A DNA stretch of 64,000 nt from Lysobacterales bacterium 63-13 (GTDB lineage Bacteria > Pseudomonadota > Gammaproteobacteria > Xanthomonadales > Rhodanobacteraceae), in contig MKWR01000029.1 in the NCBI GenBank assembly GCA_001899855.1, forward strand, positions 203,212-267,211, written 5' to 3'. Both the position numbers and the translations under genes were made by a program. Positions 46,550 to 55,702 of the stretch are shown in pieces. Below the pieces are notes generated by a model. It saw only the letters and a program-made list of their open reading frames with translations. It ran no database searches and had not been told where the DNA came from. The number at the start of each line of letters is the position of its first letter. Positions within the stretch are counted from its first letter, which is position 1.

Positions 46550-47272
46550 TCAGCCCGCCTCGCTGACCAGGGTGCCGATCTGTTCGCCGTGCATGATGCG
46601 CATCAGGTCGCCCTCGCGCGACATGTCGTAGATGCGCAGCGGGATCTTGTGGTCGCGGCACAGGGCAATCGCGCTGGTGTCCATGACCTGCAGGTTGCGC
46701 TGGATCACCTCTTCATAACTCAGGTGTTCGTAACGGGTGGCATTGGGATTGCGTGCCGGATCGGCCGTGTACACGCCATCGACCTTGGTCGCTTTGAGCA
46801 GCAGGTCCGCGCCGATCTCGATCGCGCGCAAGGCGGCGGCCGAATCGGTGGTGAAAAACGGGTTGCCGGTGCCGGCCGCGAACAGCACCACGCGATCTTT
46901 TTCCAGATGGCGGATTGCCCGGCGGCGGATGAAGTCCTCGCAGACCTCGTTGATCTTGATCGCGCTCATGGTTCGCGCCGAACCGCCGGCGCGCTCGATG
47001 GCATCCTGCATGGCCAGTGCGTTGATCACCGTCGCCAACATGCCCATGTGGTCGCCGGTGACCCGGTCCATGCCCGAGGCCGCCAGGCCGGCACCGCGAA
47101 AGATGTTGCCGCCGCCGATGACCACGCCCACCTGCACCCCGGCATTGCGCACCTCGAGGATCTCGCGCGCCAGCCGGCCGATGACTTTCGGGTCGATGCC
47201 GTAATCGGATTCCCCCATCAACGCCTCACCGGACAGCTTCAAGAGGATGCGGTGATGCTTGATCGCTGACAT
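46550..47272 (-). CDS. pyrH: UMP kinase PyrH
   Basis: Phosphorylates UMP to UDP for nucleic acids and sugar nucleotides. The amino-acid-kinase fold has [76 protein letters not shown] 47272 gives 240 aa. Spacing to frr is 155 bp with no gene. It is the first gene of the minus-strand block; rpsB and tsf, commonly upstream, are absent here. Confidence 0.97.
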   Translation of the reverse strand: MSAIKHHRILLKLSGEALMGESDYGIDPKVIGRLAREILEVRNAGVQVGVVIGGGNIFRGAGLAASGMDRVTGDHMGMLATVINALAMQDAIERAGGSARTMSAIKINEVCEDFIRRRAIRHLEKDRVVLFAAGTGNPFFTTDSAAALRAIEIGADLLLKATKVDGVYTADPARNPNATRYEHLSYEEVIQRNLQVMDTSAIALCRDHKIPLRIYDMSREGDLMRIMHGEQIGTLVSEAG

Positions 47273-47472
47273 GAGGCGCTCCGGAGGATGGCAAAACGAA
47301 CGCATTGTAAGGGAGTCCGGCGCATCTGCCACGCATTGCCGTCGGTGTTGCCCGGTGCTGGTGCCTTGCCGACTGTTGCTTTCGTGCGCTGAGCGCGACG
47401 CCCAGCGGGCAGTGGCTGGCCCCTGCAGCACACGTTTGCCGTTGATCATGGACAGCAACGGGAGAATGCAGC

Positions 47473-48453
47473 GTGCGGATCAACCAGCGTTTCCACTTCA
47501 TCGTCATCCTGGCGCTCGTGACTGGCAGCAAGCTTGCCCTGGCCGGCGAGGTGACCATTCCCAACACCTTCACCGCCAACACGCCAGCCGTCGCCGCCCA
47601 GGTCAATGCCAACTTCGCGGCGGTGGCGACAGCGGTCAACGACAATGCAGCTGACAACAACGGCAACGCCGCGCTCATCGCCGCGTTGCAGGCCGCACTC
47701 GCCGCGCAACAGGCGACGATCGACAGCCTGAGCAGCAGCGTCGCCACCCTGACCAGCCAGATGGCAGCGGTACAAGGCAGCTCGGTGATGGCTCTGGCAG
47801 CGAACCTGGACATGATCCACGTGGCGGATCCCAATCTGCCCGGCGTCGAGTACCTGACCGCCGAGTTCCACGGCATCAACGTGCGCATCGTCAATGGCAC
47901 GGGCATGACCGCCACGACCAACGGCCTTGGCAACCTCAGCGTGGGTTACAACGAAACCGACGCCAGTGCGACCGTGGCCTGTTCGAATGGCGACTGGGAG
48001 AGCCAGGCCACCTGCGAGAATTTCGGCGGTACCTGGGTCGCCAATCATCGGACCGGTTCGCACAACCTGATCGTTGGCCGCGGCAATGCCTATTCGCAAT
48101 ACGGCGGCCTGCTGGCCGGCCATCGCAATGTCGTCAATTCACCCTACGCGTCGGTCAGCGGAGGCAAGGACAACATCGCCAGCGGCCTGGGCGCATCGGT
48201 GAGCGGCGGCAGCTTCAACAAGTCTGCCAGCAACTTCACCTCGGTCAGCGGCGGCAGCTACAACGCCGCCATCGTCATCAATGCCTCCGTCAGCGGCGGA
48301 TTGTCCAACATTGCCGCGGCCAACTATGCCTCGATCAGCGGCGGCGCCAGCAATTCGGCGTCCGGAACCTACTCCTCGATCAGTGGCGGCAACGCGCGCA
48401 GCGTGTCCGGCACCTGGGATTGGCGAGCCGGCACCTTGTTCGAGACGCAGTGA
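47473..48453 (+). CDS. Secreted YadA-head-like repeat protein without membrane anchor
   Basis: 326-aa exported protein starting at GTG 47473 behind a GGGAG site. Signal peptide ends near ALA|GEV. Residues about 30-105 are Ala/Asn-rich and predicted helical or coiled-coil ([19 protein letters not shown]). A middle domain of about 100 residues has two cysteines. From about 195 come collagen-like-register head repeats; six perfect 15-residue units with consensus [AST]S[VI]SGGxxN run 226-315 (48148-48417). This resembles trimeric autotransporter heads, but the YadA barrel anchor is missing, so the protein would be secreted free or held by a partner. Its stop overlaps the next start (TGATG). Confidence 0.75.
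   Translation: MRINQRFHFIVILALVTGSKLALAGEVTIPNTFTANTPAVAAQVNANFAAVATAVNDNAADNNGNAALIAALQAALAAQQATIDSLSSSVATLTSQMAAVQGSSVMALAANLDMIHVADPNLPGVEYLTAEFHGINVRIVNGTGMTATTNGLGNLSVGYNETDASATVACSNGDWESQATCENFGGTWVANHRTGSHNLIVGRGNAYSQYGGLLAGHRNVVNSPYASVSGGKDNIASGLGASVSGGSFNKSASNFTSVSGGSYNAAIVINASVSGGLSNIAAANYASISGGASNSASGTYSSISGGNARSVSGTWDWRAGTLFETQ
48148..48417 (+). repeat. Six 45-bp tandem coding repeats
   Basis: Six consecutive 15-codon units starting at 48148, 48193, 48238, 48283, 48328 and 48373, each encoding S[VI]SGG at fixed position. DNA identity is moderate, so the units are old or under protein-level selection rather than freshly amplified. Confidence 0.85.
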
Positions 48454-48929
48454 TGGCAAGCCTTGCCCATCACTCTTTGCCGCGATGCGCGCGGTGGGCG
48501 GGCATGGGTCTGCTTGCCTTGTCCGCCATGCTCGGCCTCGGCCTCGGCATTGCCGCATCCGCCCACGCCGGCGAGAGCGAGCTCATCTTCCGCGACGGCT
48601 TCGAGCCGTGCTGCAGCCTGGGTGGCGTGGTCAGCGGACTGGCTGGCGACGGTCTGATCCTCAATCTGCAGGGCGGTGGCATCGACGAAGACCTGCCGAT
48701 TGCCGCCAGCGCAGGATCGCCGCGCCTGTACACGTTTGCCGCCAGCCTGTCGCCAGGAACCGCCTACCAGGCAAGCATTGCCAGCCAACCGACCGGACAG
48801 GTCTGCACACTGGGGAATGCAAGCGGCGTCATGGGCAATGCACCCGTCGCCAATATCGATGTCGCCTGCAGCGCCATGCCCGGACTGATCTGGGATCAAG
48901 GCTCGTGGGACGCCGCCGACTGGCAATAA
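48453..48929 (+). CDS. Small exported protein with IFRDGFE motif
   Basis: 158-aa protein coupled to the upstream head-repeat gene by TGATG. Residues 1-40 are a signal peptide (hydrophobic MGLLALSAMLGLGLGIAA, cut near AHA|GES). The motif IFRDGFEP follows at once (45-52), then a beta-rich domain of about 80 residues opening GGVVSGLAGDGLILNLQGG and ending VDVAC-like IDVACS, a domain I have seen described only as hypothetical. It ends IWDQGSWDAADWQ. Two cysteines in PCCSL and two later could form disulfides. Function unknown; export and pairing with the head protein suggest a surface role. Confidence 0.68.
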   Translation: MASLAHHSLPRCARWAGMGLLALSAMLGLGLGIAASAHAGESELIFRDGFEPCCSLGGVVSGLAGDGLILNLQGGGIDEDLPIAASAGSPRLYTFAASLSPGTAYQASIASQPTGQVCTLGNASGVMGNAPVANIDVACSAMPGLIWDQGSWDAADWQ

Positions 48930-49146
48930 GACCTTCGCACCCGCCGAACAGCCGCGCCTGGGGGCTGGCACCAGCAATGCATCGCCATGCATTTCGGCAA
49001 CGACCTGCAGATCAACGGTGCCGGTTACCTGTCGCGCAAGCGCATGAACCATCCGCACCCTGCCCGGGGCCTGCGTACCCCTTGCCGGCAGCCCAGGCGT
49101 GGTTGCGAAGCTTGTCGGTGAAGGCTGGCCGAAAATGCCACGGTCT

Positions 49147-49176
49147 GTTACAATGCGTGACGTAAATCGTTGTAAC
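49147..49176 (+). promoter_or_regulatory. GTTACAA inverted repeat upstream of small ORF
   Basis: GTTACAA (49147-49153) and TTGTAAC (49170-49176) are perfect inverted 7-mers separated by 16 bases, followed by the AT-rich TACTGAATATTTT and an AAGGAGG ribosome binding site. The arrangement looks like an operator or promoter for the small ORF downstream. Confidence 0.5.
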
Positions 49177-49220
49177 TACTGAATATTTTCAAGGAGGCAC
49201 CCGAAATCAAGGCAACTGTC

Positions 49221-49448
49221 ATGTCCCTGTTTTTCAATCCCAGACCCACTCGCGCTGCACGCCGCACGTCCACCTCGCAATCCCTCGCCGCGATGCTCAA
49301 GCGCAGATCCCATCCCCTGCTGGCCACATTGACCACCAGCCCGCGCGCGACAGGCACGCCGCTTCGTTCCATCCCGCGCCGGCGCAAGCTGCGCACCCCC
49401 GCTTACCGCGCCGCAACGCCCGGCCCACGCATGTTCCGCGTGGGTTGA
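49221..49448 (+). CDS. Possible small basic protein (hypothetical)
   Basis: 75-aa open frame, strongly basic (many Arg/Lys; MSLFFNPRPTRAARR start), no recognised family or membrane segment. The ATG at 49221 is 23 bases after a perfect AAGGAGG. An in-frame ATC at 49206 sits 8 bases after it, the ideal distance, and would add five residues (IKATV). Either the true start is ATC (or a miscalled ATG), or the Shine-Dalgarno serves something else. Promoter-like context upstream raises the chance that it is expressed. Moderate to low certainty. Confidence 0.4.
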   Translation: MSLFFNPRPTRAARRTSTSQSLAAMLKRRSHPLLATLTTSPRATGTPLRSIPRRRKLRTPAYRAATPGPRMFRVG

Positions 49449-49526
49449 GTCGAGGTCACAAGGATCGCGGGCAACGCCGGCCCCGGCCGCGCAGGCTACG
49501 CCTGGCCCGCCGTGCAGCGCGTCGGC

Positions 49527-50834
49527 TCAGCCGTCGAACCCGTCGACGAAGATGGGCGTTTCAACCCACAACGGATTGGGCGCATAAAACACATCCCAGG
49601 TGCCATTGGTATCGCCGGGCACCTGCGTCGTGGAATACGAATGCCAGACGATGCCGGTGCCGTCGGCACTCAGGCGCGGCTGATGCACATTGCCGCTGTT
49701 GCCGCCGGTGCTGACTTGCGCGATCAAGGCGTCGACCACATCGATGACATACACGCCGCCTGATTCCGCGCCGACGTAGAGCCGGTCGCTGGAGGCAAAC
49801 GTGACCCAGCGGCCGCTGTAGTCGAAATCCGGTTCATAGTTGAAGCCTTCGCGTGGCAGGTTGCCTTCCGGGATGCTCAGGGCGATGGTCTGGTCAAGGC
49901 TCGGTATGCGCAGGTAGAGCGTCTCGTCGGCAAATTCCCCCCAGTCAGGCAAGGAAACCGCGCTGCTGGAGAACGCAAGCAGGCTGCCATCGGCGTTCAG
50001 CGCACCCATCAGGCCGGTACCCGCAGGCGCGCTGGCCTGGGTATTGCCGGGGCCGATGTTCACCCGCACGATCGGCACGCCATTGTTGGACGCGGCCAGG
50101 AAAATGTCGCTCTCGGCGTTGCTGTCGCCGGCGACGAGATTGCTCGCGTTCGAGGCGAAGATCACGCGACTGCCATCGCCGGAGATGCGCGCATTCGAGC
50201 TGCTGGCATTGGCGACGCCACCACCCACTGCGCGACTGACGCGGGTGCTCGTGGCGCCGGGCAAACTGCGCACATAGATATCGGTGCTGCCGGTGTCTCC
50301 GGTTTCGAGTGCGTCGAGCGAAACCAGGGCGACACGCCTGCCGGCGTAGTCGATGGAAGCGCTGTTGCAGGTCGTCGCCGGCTGGCCGTTTGGCAGCAGG
50401 TCGAGGATCTGCAAGGTGTTGGCCGTGCGGTCGAGCAGGTAGCAGTTCTGGTAGCCGCTGTTGGACATCAGGTGGCCATGCGAGGGGAAGACGATGCGCA
50501 TGCCGTCGCCGGATATGTTTGCCTCGTAGCTGGCGGCATCGCTTTGGCTGCCATTGGACTGGTTGCTGATGCGCGTGGTCGTGCCAAGCGCGCGGTCGCG
50601 CAGGAAGACATCCGCCGCGCCGTTCGTGTCACCGGCAACCAGGTTGGTCGCGTCGCTGGTGAACACGACATAGCGGCCATTGCCGGAAATCGCCGCAAAG
50701 CGGCTCTGGCTGTTGCCCTGGCCGCCGCCGGTGGCGACGCTGATGCGCTCGACCGCAGCGGCCGGCGCGAGCACCCCCGAAAATGCCGCGGCGAGGATCG
50801 CGATGACACAGGAGTGAAGGCTTGGCCGGCGCAT
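49527..50834 (-). CDS. Secreted beta-propeller protein with C-terminal IFVDGFD motif
   Basis: 435-aa exported protein; signal peptide cut near AAA|VER. The mature chain is a series of TolB/PD40-like blades, each with [IL]SGDG-type turns (AISGNGRYVVFTSDATNLV, NISGDGMRIVFPS, RISGDGSRVIFASNASNLV, LSADGTGIVWHS), suggesting a six- or seven-bladed propeller. The DTNGxxDVF motif recurs three times (DTNGAADVFLRD, DSNAESDIFLA, DTNGTWDVFYA). The protein ends ETPIFVDGFDG, the same short motif found in two other exported proteins of this window. No catalytic residues are evident; a binding or structural surface role is inferred. 151 bp separate it from ppk2 upstream. Confidence 0.8.
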   Translation of the reverse strand: MRRPSLHSCVIAILAAAFSGVLAPAAAVERISVATGGGQGNSQSRFAAISGNGRYVVFTSDATNLVAGDTNGAADVFLRDRALGTTTRISNQSNGSQSDAASYEANISGDGMRIVFPSHGHLMSNSGYQNCYLLDRTANTLQILDLLPNGQPATTCNSASIDYAGRRVALVSLDALETGDTGSTDIYVRSLPGATSTRVSRAVGGGVANASSSNARISGDGSRVIFASNASNLVAGDSNAESDIFLAASNNGVPIVRVNIGPGNTQASAPAGTGLMGALNADGSLLAFSSSAVSLPDWGEFADETLYLRIPSLDQTIALSIPEGNLPREGFNYEPDFDYSGRWVTFASSDRLYVGAESGGVYVIDVVDALIAQVSTGGNSGNVHQPRLSADGTGIVWHSYSTTQVPGDTNGTWDVFYAPNPLWVETPIFVDGFDG

Positions 50835-50985
50835 GGGGAATCCCAGGTGATTTGTCGATGCCCCCTGTTACGCAGGGAAACGGCCAAAACCCGAAATCGA
50901 TGGCTGCAGGGCTGGCCGCGAGTCCTGCCGGGCGCGGCAGCGCCCGATCACCAGTCGGCCGCGTGGCAGACGTGTGGTCCGGGAG

Positions 50986-51759
50986 TCACCACGGCTCATC
51001 GATGAGAAATCCGCGCGGGATCTTTTCCAGCAGTGGCTTGCCGGCGAGTTTCGGCATGGCCGGCGCCGGCGCGGGCGGTTCGCGCCAGGGCAGTTGCTTG
51101 AGCAGATGTTCGATGAGGTTGAGGCGTCCGCGCTTCTGCTCGTTGAAATTGACCACGAACCACGGCGCATGCGGGGCGTGCGTGGCCTTGAGCATGGTGT
51201 CGCGGGCCTTGCCATAGGCGGCGTATTGTTCGCGCGCCTTGATGTCGATGGGTGACAGCTTGAAGCGCTTGGTCGGATCCTCGGCGCGTTCCTTGAAGCG
51301 CTGTTCCTGTTCCTCCTGGTCGACACTGAGCCAGTACTTGAGGAGGATCAGGCCATCGCGGGTGATCAGATGCTCGAACACCGGGCAATCGAGGAGGAAT
51401 TGCTCGTGCTGGGCGGGCGTGCAGAAACCCATGACCGCTTCGACACCGGCGCGGTTGTACCAGCTTCGATCGAACAGGACGAGCTCGCCGGCGCTTGGCA
51501 ATTGCCGCGCATAGCGCTGGAAATACCACTGGCTGGCTTCGCGGTCATTCGGTTTCTGCAGGGCAACCGTGCGCACATGGCGGTTGTTGAGCGAGCCTTC
51601 GATCGCCTTGATCACGCCGCCCTTGCCGGCCGCATCGCGGCCTTCGAAGATGATCACCACGCGCTGGCCGGTGGCGACGATCCAGTGCTGCAGTTCGAGC
51701 AACTGCAACTGCAGGGTTTCGAGGGCTTCTTCGTACTTCTTGCGCTTGATCGCTTTCAT
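50986..51759 (-). CDS. ppk2: Polyphosphate kinase 2 (PPK2)
   Basis: Transfers phosphate between polyphosphate and nucleoside di- or monophosphates. P-loop kinase-like fold with Walker [12 protein letters not shown], lid-region [24 protein letters not shown] and Walker [12 protein letters not shown]. Length 257 aa matches single-domain PPK2. Class I (diphosphate-using) is likely from the [13 protein letters not shown] stretch, but class is not certain. It is followed upstream by moaB on the same strand (30 bp gap). Confidence 0.93.
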   Translation of the reverse strand: MKAIKRKKYEEALETLQLQLLELQHWIVATGQRVVIIFEGRDAAGKGGVIKAIEGSLNNRHVRTVALQKPNDREASQWYFQRYARQLPSAGELVLFDRSWYNRAGVEAVMGFCTPAQHEQFLLDCPVFEHLITRDGLILLKYWLSVDQEEQEQRFKERAEDPTKRFKLSPIDIKAREQYAAYGKARDTMLKATHAPHAPWFVVNFNEQKRGRLNLIEHLLKQLPWREPPAPAPAMPKLAGKPLLEKIPRGFLIDEPW

Positions 51760-51789
51760 GGATCGTCGGGCCCATTCTGGAAGGTGGAA

Positions 51790-52311
51790 TCAGCGCTCGC
51801 CGAGTCGCGGACGCAAACCGGCGAGGTTGCAGGGTTTGCTGCGCGCATCGAGCTGGCTGTGGATGATCTTCTCCCATGCCGTGCGGCAGGCTGAAGTCGA
51901 GCCGGGCAGGCAGAAGATGAAGGTCTGGTTGGCGAGTCCGGCAAAGGCCCGCGATTGCAGGCTCGAGGTGCCGATTTCCTCGATGCTGACAGTGCGGAAC
52001 ATCTCGCCGAAGCCGGGCATGAGCTTGTCGAGCAAGGGCTCGATGGCTTCGGGCGTCGAGTCGCGACCGGTGAAGCCGGTGCCGCCGGTGACGAGGATGC
52101 CGTGCACCTGATCCTCGGCAATCCACTGCGAGACGATGGCACGCATGCGGTAGATGTCGTCCTTGACCAGGCGGCGTTCGTGCAGGCGGTGGCCGCTCGC
52201 GACCAGGGCCTCGACGAGGTAATCGCCCGAGGAATCATTCTCCGCCGTGCGCGTGTCGGAAACGGTGAGGACGCAGAGCGTCAGGGGGACGAATTCGCTG
52301 GCGGCTTTCAT
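51790..52311 (-). CDS. moaB: Molybdenum cofactor biosynthesis protein MoaB
   Basis: Adenylyltransferase-fold protein of the MoaB/MogA family, acting on molybdopterin. Signature [20 protein letters not shown] and the substrate-binding [17 protein letters not shown] are present. Length 173 aa. No other moa or moe genes are nearby. In some bacteria MoaB is inactive or replaced by MogA; the motif here is intact. Confidence 0.93.
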   Translation of the reverse strand: MKAASEFVPLTLCVLTVSDTRTAENDSSGDYLVEALVASGHRLHERRLVKDDIYRMRAIVSQWIAEDQVHGILVTGGTGFTGRDSTPEAIEPLLDKLMPGFGEMFRTVSIEEIGTSSLQSRAFAGLANQTFIFCLPGSTSACRTAWEKIIHSQLDARSKPCNLAGLRPRLGER

Positions 52312-52409
52312 CGGCAGAGCTTAATGCAACGCTGATCAAGCAGCACAACCGTCACCACACCTGTCGGCGGATGCCCAGGCACGTGACCGTGCATTGCGGT
52401 GCATCGCCG

Positions 52410-54485
52410 TCACTCGATCGGTGCAGGAGCGAGCCCGGCGCGCTGACGATCGACCATGCGTTGCACGAGGCTGAGGAAATCATCGGCGAGTCCTTCCATG
52501 TCAAACAAGCCGCTGGCCTGCCGGGATTGCTCGAGCTGCGCACGCAGCGCGGCACGCGCGGCGGGATCGTTGCCGATGCGCGTGGCGATCCCGATATAGG
52601 CGTTGTCGTCGGCAGCATTGAGCGCGTCCATGCCAAGGTGGTGGTTGAGGCTCGCGGCAACGCGGGCAGCGAAAGTCTCGCCAGGCGTGGTCAAGAGCGG
52701 GCAGCCCGCCCACAGCGCATCGGAGGCCGTGGTGTGGGCGTTGTAGTGCGCCGTGTCGAGGAACAGGTCGGCATGCCGATAACGGCTGAGGTAATCGGCG
52801 TGGGGCAATTTCGGCATGAACACGATGCGACCAGGATCGATGCCTGCCTGGGCGATGCTGGCGCGCAGATTGGCGTCGCTGGATTCGGGGCCGGAAAGCA
52901 GCCAGAGGACGGATCCGGGCACCGCCTTGAGGATCGCCGACATGCGTTGCACGCTGCGCGGATCGAGTTTGTAGCTGTTGTTGAAACAGACGTAGACGAC
53001 GCCGCTTTCGGGCAGCCCGCAGGCGCGGCGAGGTGGCGGCTCGGCGACGATCCGGCCCGGATCCGACGGTTGGAAACAGCGCGGCAGCCAGGCCACGCAT
53101 TCGGAAAAATGACGCCGCATGCCTGCCGTCAGCACGTGCCGATCAGCGATGAGGTAATCGATCCAGCCTGCGCCCGAGGTGCCCGGATAAGCCAGCCAGT
53201 TGACCTGCAGCGGGGCAGGGCGCAGCGCCAGCGCCTCGCTGATGTTGCCGCCGCCCCAGACGCGCAGGTCGACCAGGACATCCAGCGCGCATTCGGCAAT
53301 GTGCGCGGCCATGGCTGGCGCAGGCATGCCGTCGAGTTCGTGCCATTGCCGCGCACTGGCGCGCAGGCGTTGCTGGATCGTCGAGCCGTCGGCGGCGGCC
53401 GTTGCAAGCAAATGGAAATCGACGCCGCGTCGCTGCAAGGCCTCGAAAAACGCGACCGTGAGCAGGCCGGTCGGATGCTTGCCGAAACCGTTGGAGGCAA
53501 AACCGATGCGCAATGGTGCCGCCGCTTGACGTTGCGGGAACAGCGAGCGCGCCTTGTCGCGCATGGGATCGACACGGCGAACGGTGCCTTCGGCAAAATT
53601 CCGCGCGCAGTGCAATTGTTCATCCGCGCTGGCCGGTTCGGCGAGAAAGCCGAACGGCGTCACCTCGGCAGCGCCGTTGGCGACGGCATCGCGCAGCCGG
53701 TCCGACAGCGCATCGAGACCGGTCCAGTCGCAAAGTTGGCGCTTGAGGAAAACCAGCTGCGCGAGCGCGGCGTCGAGCGAGGGATCGAGCGCCAGTGCGC
53801 GCGCATGGGCGGCAGCGGCTGTGCCGGGTCGCTTCTGCTCGTCGGCGATCATGCCGAGCTGGTAGGGAAAGCGCGCGTCATGCGGGGCGATGCGTTCGCC
53901 TTCGCTGCAGGCAACGGCCGCTTCCTCGAGGCGTCCTTGCGCGGCGAGGGCTTGCGCGAGCAGCAACAAGGCTTCCGCGTGTGCCGTCTGCTGCAGGATC
54001 ATGCGCACGATGCGCTCGCATTCGCCGGGTTGGGCAAGGGCCAGTTCGGCGGCCGCCAGGTTGAGCCAGGCACCAAGGAATCCTGGTGCCGCCCGGGTCG
54101 CGGCGAGATAGGCATCGCGCGAACCTTGCGCATCGCCAAGCGCGCGGCGTGCCGTGCCGATGCCGTTGAGTACGGCGGGATGTCCGGCGGCGATGAGCTG
54201 CGCGGAGTGCAGCACGGTCAGCGCCGCCCGCGCATCGTTGCGGGCGAGCAGGGCGCTGCCAAGGTTGCACAGGGTTTCGATCGACGCTGGATCAATCGCC
54301 TGCGCCGCCTGGAGCACGCTGATGGCCTCATCGACGCGGCCGGCACTGAGCAAGGCGACGCCATGCAGCCGGGCCGGCTCGACCGCCGTCGGATACAGCA
54401 CACGGACTTTTGCCGCCAGCTCCGCCGCAAGATCGGGACGGCCCTGGCCAATGAGGGCGGCAATGTGGTCGAGCTGCTCGTTCAC
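52410..54485 (-). CDS. TPR / O-GlcNAc transferase-like glycosyltransferase (GT41)
   Basis: 691-aa cytoplasmic protein. The N-terminal half (about 1-300) is tetratricopeptide repeats of 34 residues (pattern AxxLxPxxxxxxxNLGxxLxxxG). The C-terminal half is a GT41 (SPINDLY/OGT) domain with GFASNGFGKHPTG, LQVNWLAYPGTSGAGWIDYL, YVCFNNSYKLDP and the UDP-binding NAHTTASDALWAG. Bacterial relatives glycosylate surface or secreted proteins. GTG 54485 starts at the first helix; a GTG at 54512 is an alternative. It is divergent from corA. No acceptor is known. Confidence 0.87.
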   Translation of the reverse strand: MNEQLDHIAALIGQGRPDLAAELAAKVRVLYPTAVEPARLHGVALLSAGRVDEAISVLQAAQAIDPASIETLCNLGSALLARNDARAALTVLHSAQLIAAGHPAVLNGIGTARRALGDAQGSRDAYLAATRAAPGFLGAWLNLAAAELALAQPGECERIVRMILQQTAHAEALLLLAQALAAQGRLEEAAVACSEGERIAPHDARFPYQLGMIADEQKRPGTAAAAHARALALDPSLDAALAQLVFLKRQLCDWTGLDALSDRLRDAVANGAAEVTPFGFLAEPASADEQLHCARNFAEGTVRRVDPMRDKARSLFPQRQAAAPLRIGFASNGFGKHPTGLLTVAFFEALQRRGVDFHLLATAAADGSTIQQRLRASARQWHELDGMPAPAMAAHIAECALDVLVDLRVWGGGNISEALALRPAPLQVNWLAYPGTSGAGWIDYLIADRHVLTAGMRRHFSECVAWLPRCFQPSDPGRIVAEPPPRRACGLPESGVVYVCFNNSYKLDPRSVQRMSAILKAVPGSVLWLLSGPESSDANLRASIAQAGIDPGRIVFMPKLPHADYLSRYRHADLFLDTAHYNAHTTASDALWAGCPLLTTPGETFAARVAASLNHHLGMDALNAADDNAYIGIATRIGNDPAARAALRAQLEQSRQASGLFDMEGLADDFLSLVQRMVDRQRAGLAPAPIE

Positions 54486-54615
54486 GGAAGATCCGCGCGG
54501 AACCGGTCGCACACGTTAGCGAAGCGGCTGGCAGGTGTCATCCATGCGACCGTCCACGTGTCCGCCGACCTGCCTCGCATTGCCCGCGCAGCCGCAGGCG
54601 CGCATCATCCGCGCC

Positions 54616-55647
54616 ATGGAAAAACAAGCCCAGGCAATCCTCGCCGCCGCGGCCGCATCGCCGGTGCAGAGCGCGGCGATGGTCGCCAATTGCGTCGCCT
54701 ACAGCGCCGATGGCAAGCGCATCGGCGACATCAGCCTCGATGCGATCAGCGATGTGCTGGAGCGCCCGGACACCTTTGTCTGGGTTGGCCTGATCGAACC
54801 CGATGAGGCCTTGCTGGAGAAATTGCAGGAGGAATTCGGCCTGCACGACCTGGCCATCGAGGATGCGCACAATGCCCACCAGCGCCCGAAGATCGAGGCC
54901 TATGGCGATTCGCTGTTCATCGTCGCGCAGACCGCCCAGGTCGTCGATGCGGCAATCCAGTTTGGCGAGACGCACATCTTTGTCGGCAAGCGCTATCTGG
55001 TCACCGTGCGCCACGGCGCATCGCTGTCCTACGCGCCGGCGCGGCGCAGTTGCGAGCAATCCCCGGACATGCTGGTGTTCGGGCCGAGCTATGGCCTGTA
55101 TGCAGTGCTCGATTTCATCGTCGACAACTTCATGCCGATCGTGCGCAGTTTCCGCGAAGACCTGCAGGAACTCGAGGAAGACATCTTCGAGGATACCTTC
55201 AAGCGCGAAACCATCCGTCGACTGTACAACTTGAAAAAGGAACTGGTAACCCTGCGTCTGGCGATCGGCCCGTTGCAGGACATCCTCAACCAGCTCACGC
55301 GCATGCATCCGGGTCTGTTGCGCGACGAAGTGCGGCCGTATTTCCGCGATGTCTACGACCACGCCGCGCGCATCAACGAATCCACCGACACCATGCGCGA
55401 GATGCTCACCGCGGCGTTGAGCGTCAACCTTTCCCTGGTCACCGTGGCCCAGGGCGAGGTGGTCAAGCGCCTCGCCGGCTGGGCCGCCCTGCTCGCCGCG
55501 CCGACCCTGCTGACCAGCTGGTACGGCATGAACTTCCACCACATGCCCGAACTCGACAAGCCCTGGGGCTATGCGGCAATGATCGCGTTGACCGGCTTGA
55601 TCTGCGGCGGCCTCTACTGGCTGCTGCGGCGCGCGAAGTGGTTGTAG
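54616..55647 (+). CDS. corA: CorA-family magnesium/cobalt transporter
   Basis: Pentameric inner-membrane divalent-cation channel, 343 aa. A large N-terminal cytoplasmic domain with a long alpha-helix is followed by two C-terminal membrane helices, the first ending in the selectivity motif YGMNF (about residue 302). ATG 54616 is used; ATG 54679 (MVANCVAYS), which matches many family starts, is a plausible alternative and would remove a 21-residue Ala-rich extension. Divergent from the TPR/OGT gene, convergent with the beta-helix gene. Confidence 0.93.
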   Translation: MEKQAQAILAAAAASPVQSAAMVANCVAYSADGKRIGDISLDAISDVLERPDTFVWVGLIEPDEALLEKLQEEFGLHDLAIEDAHNAHQRPKIEAYGDSLFIVAQTAQVVDAAIQFGETHIFVGKRYLVTVRHGASLSYAPARRSCEQSPDMLVFGPSYGLYAVLDFIVDNFMPIVRSFREDLQELEEDIFEDTFKRETIRRLYNLKKELVTLRLAIGPLQDILNQLTRMHPGLLRDEVRPYFRDVYDHAARINESTDTMREMLTAALSVNLSLVTVAQGEVVKRLAGWAALLAAPTLLTSWYGMNFHHMPELDKPWGYAAMIALTGLICGGLYWLLRRAKWL

Positions 55648-55666
55648 CCCGGGGCCGGGATTGCCA

Positions 55667-55702
55667 GCCGCCCACATCCCTGTGGACGGCGTGACGCGTC
55701 AC
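55667..55702. terminator. Hairpin and palindrome between convergent genes
   Basis: GCCG-C-CCACA-TCCC-TGTGG-A-CGGC (55667-55690) forms a 9-pair stem with one internal mismatch and a 4-base loop. It is followed at once by the perfect 12-bp palindrome GTGACGCGTCAC (55691-55702), which overlaps the stop codon of the beta-helix gene. The position between corA and that gene suits a shared transcription end; no T-run follows. Confidence 0.45.

Larger units (their letters stand above)
48930..49526. other. Intergenic region with one possible small gene
   Basis: This 597-bp stretch separates convergent secreted-protein genes. It holds an inverted repeat (49147-49176), a perfect Shine-Dalgarno (49191-49197) and a small basic open frame ending at 49448. 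The segment 49140-49200 is clearly AT-richer than its surroundings. A weak CAGGC-TAC-GCCTG hairpin occurs near 49490. Nothing recognisable is encoded in 48930-49140. Confidence 0.6.

Noticed and set aside
49148-49396. 82-aa open frame on the - strand
   Set aside because: Overlaps the inverted repeat, Shine-Dalgarno and + strand small ORF, and has no start signals of its own.
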